Below, piece after piece: positions 7,425 through 11,659 of a stretch of DNA of 11,659 nucleotides. Position 1 is the first letter of the stretch. The number at the start of each line of letters is the position of its first letter. The position numbers and the translations under genes are program-made. Source of the DNA: Candidatus Uhrbacteria bacterium RIFCSPLOWO2_02_FULL_49_11 (GTDB taxonomy: Bacteria; Patescibacteriota; Patescibacteriia; 2-02-FULL-49-11); NCBI GenBank assembly GCA_001791465.1, contig MGER01000072.1, positions 1-11,659 on the forward strand. The letters are read 5' to 3'. The notes beneath the pieces were generated by a model. That model was not told the origin of the DNA. It worked only from the letters and a program-made list of their open reading frames with translations, and did not search any database.

Positions 7425-8162
7425 TCACGGTTTTTTTGCTACGGCGATAATCGAAAGCCCAAAGGGGAAATTCATTTTTTGCGTTAATGACGCCTCTCCA
7501 TACAAAAGCAGGGTGAAAAGGGTATTCAATGCGGTGCCGGTCGTAAATATCCGAGATGGATCATACTTCTGACGGAATATACGTTCAAAAAGTCTCGCCG
7601 CTAATGCCAGCGGGAACAATATGGTCATAATATACGTTATCCGGCATACATGAAAATGCGCTGCAAGCAAATCATCTTTTAATTCCGGCGCGGTGAAACG
7701 ATGTTTGGTATGCACCAACTCATCCATACGGCTCCGCAACCAGTCATAAGCCGCCTCTTTTATTACCACGACACCGTGCGGCTTCAACACGCGGTGAATC
7801 TCACTGATCACCGCGCGCTCATCGCTCACCTGTGCGTGATACAGAAGATCGGAGCATACGACCACATCAAAAGTGTCGGGTGCAAATGGTAGCGCCATGG
7901 CATTGCCGGATATCACTTCACATGCCATCCCTTGTTTTCGCGCATACCGTACGGCTTCCTCGGCGATATCAATGCCATAGATGGCACCATACGGTCTCAA
8001 TGCGGCAAACAGCGCCCCTGTTCCACAGCCGAGGTCAAGAATGACATTATCCGTCCCCCCCACGTAGGCATTTAAAAAAAGGCTAAAAAATCTTCGCATT
8101 CCTTTGTGCCACCAAAAGCTATCCTGTGCATCATACATTCTCTGGTAGACCCCAAGCTCCAT
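7425..8162 (-). CDS. Class I SAM-dependent methyltransferase
   Basis: A 245-residue methyltransferase. Motif I is [12 protein letters not shown] (40-51), the acidic end of the next strand is YGIDIAEE (62-69), and [13 protein letters not shown] (90-102) and the later [12 protein letters not shown] (123-134) complete the Methyltransf_11 pattern. The N-terminal [11 protein letters not shown] (15-25) is a block often seen in methyltransferases of surface-polysaccharide clusters. The C-terminal third (about 175-220) is hydrophobic and may hold the acceptor lipid or sugar. Start choice: the frame opens at TTG 8180, but ATG 8162 has a good GAAGGA ribosome site 7 bases upstream and lies 4 bases after the stop of the gene before it. 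The methyl acceptor is unknown. A seven-G run (8055-8061) falls just before motif I, and an A7 run (7431-7437) lies two codons before the stop. Confidence 0.88.
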   Translation of the reverse strand: MELGVYQRMYDAQDSFWWHKGMRRFFSLFLNAYVGGTDNVILDLGCGTGALFAALRPYGAIYGIDIAEEAVRYARKQGMACEVISGNAMALPFAPDTFDVVVCSDLLYHAQVSDERAVISEIHRVLKPHGVVVIKEAAYDWLRSRMDELVHTKHRFTAPELKDDLLAAHFHVCRITYIMTILFPLALAARLFERIFRQKYDPSRIFTTGTALNTLFTLLLYGEASLTQKMNFPFGLSIIAVAKKP

Positions 8163-8166
8163 ACTA

Positions 8167-9432
8167 TTATCCTTCAACAATACTCATCTCGGGAAGAGGG
8201 AGTATGAATTTAGAATTTAATCCCTTTTTCCTCCACTGTTTCATAATATAGTCGCCATAATGCCACGCCAAGATCACTACATACTCCGGCTGCTCCCTCA
8301 ATAGTATTTCATTGCCTACAATCGGAATATGCGTGCCTGGCATAAATTTACCCACCTTCTCCGACTCAGGCAACTGGGCGATATATGGCATAAGCGCGGT
8401 ATCAATACCGTAATAATTCACCAACACGGTGCCACGTCCTGGACAAGAATCCGAAACAAAACGCGCGCCTTCCCGTTGCGCACGATACGCGAGTTCCATA
8501 AAACGATTACGCTGCACCGCGATACGTCGCCGCCACTGTGCCCACGTCTCAGGTTTGAATAAACCGATTCTCTCTTCACGCGCAAGAAGATCGGCTACCG
8601 ATGAAGCAGTGGCATGGGTTCCGTTGCGTGCCGCATAGGCACGAATACTTCCTTCCCGCGCTGACACTCGATGCGCATCAAATACTTCCATGCCGTAATA
8701 TGGAAAAAGCGTCATGAGCGATTTCAGGCTATAGAGCCGTATGTGTTCGTGATATACTTGATCAAACTGATTGCCTTCAAGTATATCCGCGAGATATTGG
8801 CTTTCAGTAATAAATATCCCATTCTTATCAAGCAGCCGCTCCAGTCCACGCATCACTTCACCCAACGGCGCCATATGCGCAAATACATTCGTCATAGTAA
8901 TGAGCTTGGCATGCCCATACTCCTTGACTATATTCTCTGCCACTTCCTCGGTAAAAAAGCTCTGTAAGGTTTCTATATGATTTTCTTCTCGCGCAATACG
9001 GGCGATATTGGTGGGCTCTACCCCCAATGTGCGCATGCCATGACGACGAAATCCTGTAAGTAAAAAACCATCATTTGAACCAATATCCACGCACAGAGAT
9101 CCTTGAGGAATTTGAAATTTCTCTGTAATATCATCGGCAAATGCCTGTTGGTATTCGCGAAGAGGCGGTGAAATGCCAGCGCGATATGGATAATCGGCGG
9201 GGTAGATGATAGAGCCGTGCACCACGTGATCAAGCTGAGCAAGACCAGATTCGGGACAAAGCATAAGCCGCAGCGGATACGAGACTTCCGGCTGGTTGAC
9301 GGTTTCTTGCGTCAAGAACGCATCACATGGCGGTTGATGACCGAGGTCAATCACTTCAAAAAGATTCTTCGACCCCGTAATTTGACAATAGTCCAACGTT
9401 CCTGGTTTTGCATCATGGTGAGGATACCTCAT
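8167..9432 (-). CDS. Sugar C-methyltransferase-type SAM enzyme (three-domain TcaB9/NovU-like)
   Basis: A 421-residue protein with the three-domain plan of nucleotide-sugar C-methyltransferases: an N-terminal zinc-binding-like domain (about 12-95), a Rossmann SAM domain (VDIGSNDGFLL, 115-125) and a C-terminal domain (about 250-415) with GRGTVLVNYYGI (332-343) and MPGTHIPI (364-371). The YHEH signature (227-230) is conserved; in the TcaB9 enzyme the equivalent Glu-His take part in catalysis. The known reaction is methylation of a ring carbon next to a keto group in a dTDP-deoxysugar, giving a branched sugar. Oddities: of the four zinc cysteines only Cys16 and Cys59 are present; their partners are Thr19 and Ser62. 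The GAPAKG-type loop common in the C-terminal domain here reads CPGRGT. Start ATG overlaps the upstream stop (ATGA) with no Shine-Dalgarno. Together with the aminotransferase it points to a branched amino-deoxysugar. Confidence 0.88.
   Translation of the reverse strand: MRYPHHDAKPGTLDYCQITGSKNLFEVIDLGHQPPCDAFLTQETVNQPEVSYPLRLMLCPESGLAQLDHVVHGSIIYPADYPYRAGISPPLREYQQAFADDITEKFQIPQGSLCVDIGSNDGFLLTGFRRHGMRTLGVEPTNIARIAREENHIETLQSFFTEEVAENIVKEYGHAKLITMTNVFAHMAPLGEVMRGLERLLDKNGIFITESQYLADILEGNQFDQVYHEHIRLYSLKSLMTLFPYYGMEVFDAHRVSAREGSIRAYAARNGTHATASSVADLLAREERIGLFKPETWAQWRRRIAVQRNRFMELAYRAQREGARFVSDSCPGRGTVLVNYYGIDTALMPYIAQLPESEKVGKFMPGTHIPIVGNEILLREQPEYVVILAWHYGDYIMKQWRKKGLNSKFILPLPEMSIVEG
8170..8175 (-). 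promoter_or_regulatory. Ribosome binding site GAAGGA that fixes the methyltransferase start
   Basis: GAAGGA, read on the minus strand, overlaps the last codons of the upstream C-methyltransferase gene and sits 7 bases before ATG 8162. It is one of only two convincing Shine-Dalgarno sequences in the window (the other precedes the left-edge gene), and it rules in favour of ATG 8162 over the TTG at 8180. Confidence 0.7.
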
Positions 9433-10019
9433 GCGAGGGTGATATAAAAGGCTGAATAAAAACAGATACTGTTATAAAACGTAAAATCTTTCTCAATTTT
9501 GAGATATGTGCCAATGAGCTCCTTCCACTCCTCATGCGTACGGATAAAAGCTCCTTGATCAATTCGATGCAGCAAACGCGTCAAAGGTCTCGCGCTCACC
9601 GCATCTTCCATGATGAGCACATGCCCCTTTGGTTTTACGACACGCGCCGTCTCGCGTAGCGCGGCGGTGGCGTCTACGTCATTCAAATGATGCACCACGC
9701 CCATGATGAGTACATGGCTAAACGAAGCATCAGGAAACGGCAAATGAGTCGCATCGGCTTGTAAAAATTCGCCGAGAAATCGTTTTCGCGCATACGCTAG
9801 GTTATCCTTATCAATATCAATTCCGACATACTGCTCTGAAGGAAATAACGAAGAAAATTCTCCTGAACCACAACCAATATCAAGCACGCGGTCGTGCATT
9901 GATAATGGAAGGAAATATCTTTTGATAAGCGCTTTTTGCGCATGAAAATTCAGTTCCACAATTTTTCGTAAAATAATCGATATCTCTGGTCGCGCCATCA
10001 TACGCTGCAAGGTTATCAT
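9429..10019 (-). CDS. Small class I SAM-dependent methyltransferase
   Basis: A 196-residue methyltransferase, close to a bare catalytic domain. Motif I is VLDIGCGSGEF (45-55), motif II is YVGIDID (64-70), ADATHLPFPDASF (88-100) contributes the adenine-side acid, and MGVVHHL (106-112) and VVKPKGHVLIMED (127-139) complete the Methyltransf_11/25 fold. The C-terminal extension (about 145-196) is short, with aromatic residues near the end that may form the acceptor pocket. The acceptor cannot be read; an O- or N-methylation of a sugar in this cluster is the simplest guess. The ATG is 7 bases after the stop of the GT2 gene, without a Shine-Dalgarno; Met7 and Met8 are alternative starts. It differs clearly in length and sequence from the other small methyltransferase (8162-7425), so the two are not a recent duplication. 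Confidence 0.85.
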   Translation of the reverse strand: MITLQRMMARPEISIILRKIVELNFHAQKALIKRYFLPLSMHDRVLDIGCGSGEFSSLFPSEQYVGIDIDKDNLAYARKRFLGEFLQADATHLPFPDASFSHVLIMGVVHHLNDVDATAALRETARVVKPKGHVLIMEDAVSARPLTRLLHRIDQGAFIRTHEEWKELIGTYLKIEKDFTFYNSICFYSAFYITLA

Positions 10020-10025
10020 AGCAAA

Positions 10026-10757
10026 TTAATGTTCAATTTGTGTTAATTTCTGCGGCACGACAAAGAGAGAGAACCACAATCCAATCAAATGCCATAATGT
10101 CCTTGCCACACGAGGAACATTAAAAAATTGTGATTTTCCATAGGTGCGAAAATAATGTGAGACCCCCACCTCTGCAAACTGCGCACCGGCAAGGTTAAGG
10201 CGTTTTACCAACTCTATGCATATCGTGCCGGTGGTACTGGTGCACGCAATCGCATCGAGTGCGCGTTTTCGAATTAAACGAAAATCGCAATCAGGATCAC
10301 GCATGGGAAGCTGAAAAACAAACCGCATCACCACTTGATAGAAACCCCCGATTATCAGGCGGTACCACGGATCCGACCGTTTAACCTTGTAGCCGTTCAC
10401 GACGTCAACGTCCGCGGTGAGCTTCCCCAAAAGGAGCGGCATCTCGCGGACATCATATTGCGCATCGCCGTCAGTATAAAAAACGAGCTCTTTGGCGCAT
10501 GCTTTAAACGCGCTCTGCAATGCGGCTCCGTAGCCTCTGTTTCTTTCGTGAAATATGAGCTTCAACTGCGGAACGGTATGCGTGAGCTCTTTCAAGAGTT
10601 CCCTGCTGCCATCAGTTGATCCGTCGTCCACCACGATAATTTCATAATCAAACGTATACCTCTCAAGCACCTTCTTCATATCAAGCACCATCGTGGCAAT
10701 CGTGCCTCTATCATTATAGCAGGGGAAAAACGCGGAAATCGACAAGGGGTATGCCAT
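10026..10757 (-). CDS. Family 2 glycosyltransferase, Dpm1-like (polyprenyl-phosphate glycosyltransferase type)
   Basis: A 243-residue GT-A glycosyltransferase. It shows IIVVDDGSTDG (40-50) for UDP/GDP-sugar binding, NRGYGAALQSAF (73-84), the metal-binding TDGDAQY (95-101), PDCDFRLIRKRAL (155-167) and the late HYFRTYGKSQFF block (201-212), the order typical of Dpm1-like enzymes that transfer a sugar to a polyprenyl phosphate. A hydrophobic segment near the C-terminus (about 220-236) may anchor it to the membrane. The expected role is to make the lipid-linked sugar that the ArnE/F-like and GT-C-like proteins downstream could flip and use; this link is inference. It starts 12 bases after the stop of the DUF4956 gene with no Shine-Dalgarno. 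The nucleotide-sugar donor cannot be told from sequence alone. Confidence 0.9.
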   Translation of the reverse strand: MAYPLSISAFFPCYNDRGTIATMVLDMKKVLERYTFDYEIIVVDDGSTDGSRELLKELTHTVPQLKLIFHERNRGYGAALQSAFKACAKELVFYTDGDAQYDVREMPLLLGKLTADVDVVNGYKVKRSDPWYRLIIGGFYQVVMRFVFQLPMRDPDCDFRLIRKRALDAIACTSTTGTICIELVKRLNLAGAQFAEVGVSHYFRTYGKSQFFNVPRVARTLWHLIGLWFSLFVVPQKLTQIEH

Positions 10758-10768
10758 AGAGAACGGAA

Positions 10769-11452
10769 TTAATATTCGACATCATTCTTTGCGGTAATAA
10801 TATTCACTTCCCGAATCCCTTGCAATGCCGCCAACGTCCTGCTGAATTCTTCCCCCTTTTTGTCATTGATAAATTTTATGCTGAAGCTCATGCGCAAGAT
10901 AGTGCCATCATCTAACGCTTTCATGTTCAACACATGGCTGGTTTTCAAATATTCGTCAAATACCGCGCGATAATCATCCGCTTTCGCCTGCTTCGTGTCA
11001 AGATTGAAATGAAGGAGATAGTCATAGCGTCGCAGAGCGCCAAAATTGATTTTTTGGAGCACCGCCACGACCGCAAGCGACAGCATGGTCAACACGACCC
11101 CAATAAAATAATTATTGGTGCCCATAGCCATGCCGACCGCGAGCACGAGAAAAATAAACGCCATATCTTTCGCGTCTTTAACCGCGGTGCGGAAACGGAT
11201 GAGAGAAAATGCGCCAAACGCGCCAAATGCGCGCGCCACATTATTGCCAATCACCATCATAACACCTGAAATAATCACGCCGCCCAGCACCAACGTCAGG
11301 ACAAACGTTTGGGAATAGGAAAGCCCCCGATGAGTCGCTTTGTACACCACCGCGATAGCCAGGGAGCACACCAGCGCAAGCGCTAAATTTAGCAAAGAAG
11401 TATACGGATCGAACACTAAAGTCTGTGGAAGTTCGGCAAATATTGTGTTCAT
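10769..11452 (-). CDS. DUF4956-family membrane protein
   Basis: A 227-residue membrane protein with four hydrophobic segments (about 18-37, 48-68, 97-112, 114-133) and a soluble C-terminal domain (about 145-227) that looks like a small ferredoxin/ACT-type alpha-beta fold ending in GIREVNI. The block GAFGAFSLIRFRTAVKDAKDMAFIF, split here as GAFGAFSLIRFRT (77-89) and KDAKDMAF (92-99), is the recognisable core of DUF4956. The function of this family is not established; I recall its genes as common neighbours of VTC-domain and CotH genes, and here it follows the VTC-like gene by 41 bases. It has no clear Shine-Dalgarno. The 41-base spacer before it is AT-rich, but I found no convincing promoter in it, so it is probably transcribed with the VTC-like gene. 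Confidence 0.85.
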   Translation of the reverse strand: MNTIFAELPQTLVFDPYTSLLNLALALVCSLAIAVVYKATHRGLSYSQTFVLTLVLGGVIISGVMMVIGNNVARAFGAFGAFSLIRFRTAVKDAKDMAFIFLVLAVGMAMGTNNYFIGVVLTMLSLAVVAVLQKINFGALRRYDYLLHFNLDTKQAKADDYRAVFDEYLKTSHVLNMKALDDGTILRMSFSIKFINDKKGEEFSRTLAALQGIREVNIITAKNDVEY

Positions 11453-11493
11453 ACGATATTGTTATGAATAAATAAAGAAATAATAAGACGATC

Positions 11494-11659
11494 TTACGTT
11501 ACAAATTTCTCAGGCTGGAACACCTCAGCGAGAGTGCGCGTGCCGATATCCGGACGACACACCTCAAGCGCCTGACAGTATTTTGAGTAAGCGACCCGCG
11601 TGAGCTGATATTTGCGGATGAGATGATGGAACCATTCAGGCAGGATATTGTGAAACTTT
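11494..11659 (-). CDS. VTC-domain (polyphosphate-polymerase-like) protein, C-terminal end only
   Basis: An open frame enters from the right edge and ends at TAA 11496-11494, leaving 54 residues. The visible tail reads FHNILPEWF (2-10), a helix LIRKYQLTRV (13-22) and the strand AYSKYCQALE (23-32). The proline-tryptophan helix followed by SKY is the ending of VTC-domain proteins, triphosphate-tunnel enzymes whose yeast member makes polyphosphate. The identification rests on this short tail and on its neighbour: a DUF4956 gene follows directly. The catalytic tunnel residues lie outside the window, so activity cannot be judged. Confidence 0.72.
   Translation of the reverse strand, partial: KFHNILPEWFHHLIRKYQLTRVAYSKYCQALEVCRPDIGTRTLAEVFQPEKFVT

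Noticed and set aside
8163..8180. TTG start at 8180 for the second small methyltransferase.
   Set aside because: ATG 8162 has a well-spaced GAAGGA, while TTG has none and would overlap the previous gene.
7425..10019. Two small methyltransferases as a tandem duplication.
   Set aside because: Outside the common SAM motifs their sequences, lengths and C-terminal parts differ, so they look like independent family members.
11211..11237. Short direct repeats (GCGCCAAA type) in the DUF4956 gene that resemble the hairpin at 316-347.
   Set aside because: They encode the conserved Ala-Phe-Gly-Ala-Phe stretch of the family, so the likeness follows from protein sequence and GC-rich codons.
11453..11493. 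AT-rich 41-base spacer between the VTC-like and DUF4956 genes as a promoter.
   Set aside because: No TTGACA-like box at a proper distance from a -10 box was seen; the length is ordinary for an operon gap.

Overview
The window carries one long, tightly packed gene run, all transcribed from the minus strand (right to left), plus the start of a separate minus-strand gene at the left edge. Ten complete genes lie between 11452 and 351 with 4-base ATGA or GTGA overlaps or gaps of at most 11 bases. The tail of an eleventh gene enters from the right. The content is a surface-glycan or glycoconjugate operon. The organism is a bacterium of medium GC. The compact layout, the near absence of Shine-Dalgarno sequences (only two convincing ones in the window) and the gene mix would fit a Candidate Phyla Radiation (Patescibacteria) genome, but no marker gene is present and this placement is a guess.

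Order of transcription, right to left: C-terminal end of a VTC-domain (polyphosphate-polymerase-like) protein (11659-11494); DUF4956 membrane protein (11452-10769); Dpm1-like family 2 glycosyltransferase (10757-10026); small SAM methyltransferase (10019-9429); sugar C-methyltransferase-type enzyme (9432-8167); second small SAM methyltransferase (8162-7425); DegT/DnrJ/EryC1/StrS sugar aminotransferase (7419-6307); four-helix EamA/SMR (ArnE/ArnF-like) membrane protein (6296-5925); polytopic GT-C-like protein (5928-4168); membrane-anchored CotH-kinase plus right-handed beta-helix protein (4171-1400); family 4 glycosyltransferase (1403-351). The run ends at a perfect 13-bp hairpin (316-347).

Reading of the system (inference): the aminotransferase and C-methyltransferase modify a nucleotide-linked deoxysugar. 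The GT2 could load a sugar on a polyprenyl-phosphate carrier, the ArnE/F-like protein could flip it, and the GT-C protein could use it outside the membrane, in the manner of the Arn pathway. Around this sits a CotH + DUF4956 + VTC set, families I recall as frequent neighbours of each other. Here the set is split by eight glycan genes, and the CotH protein is fused to a large extracellular beta-helix. That combination is the most unusual part of the window.

Left of the hairpin, a good minus-strand promoter (265-270 and 242-247) drives an unrecognised gene that starts at 208 and runs off the window. No RNA gene, CRISPR array or insertion sequence was seen.
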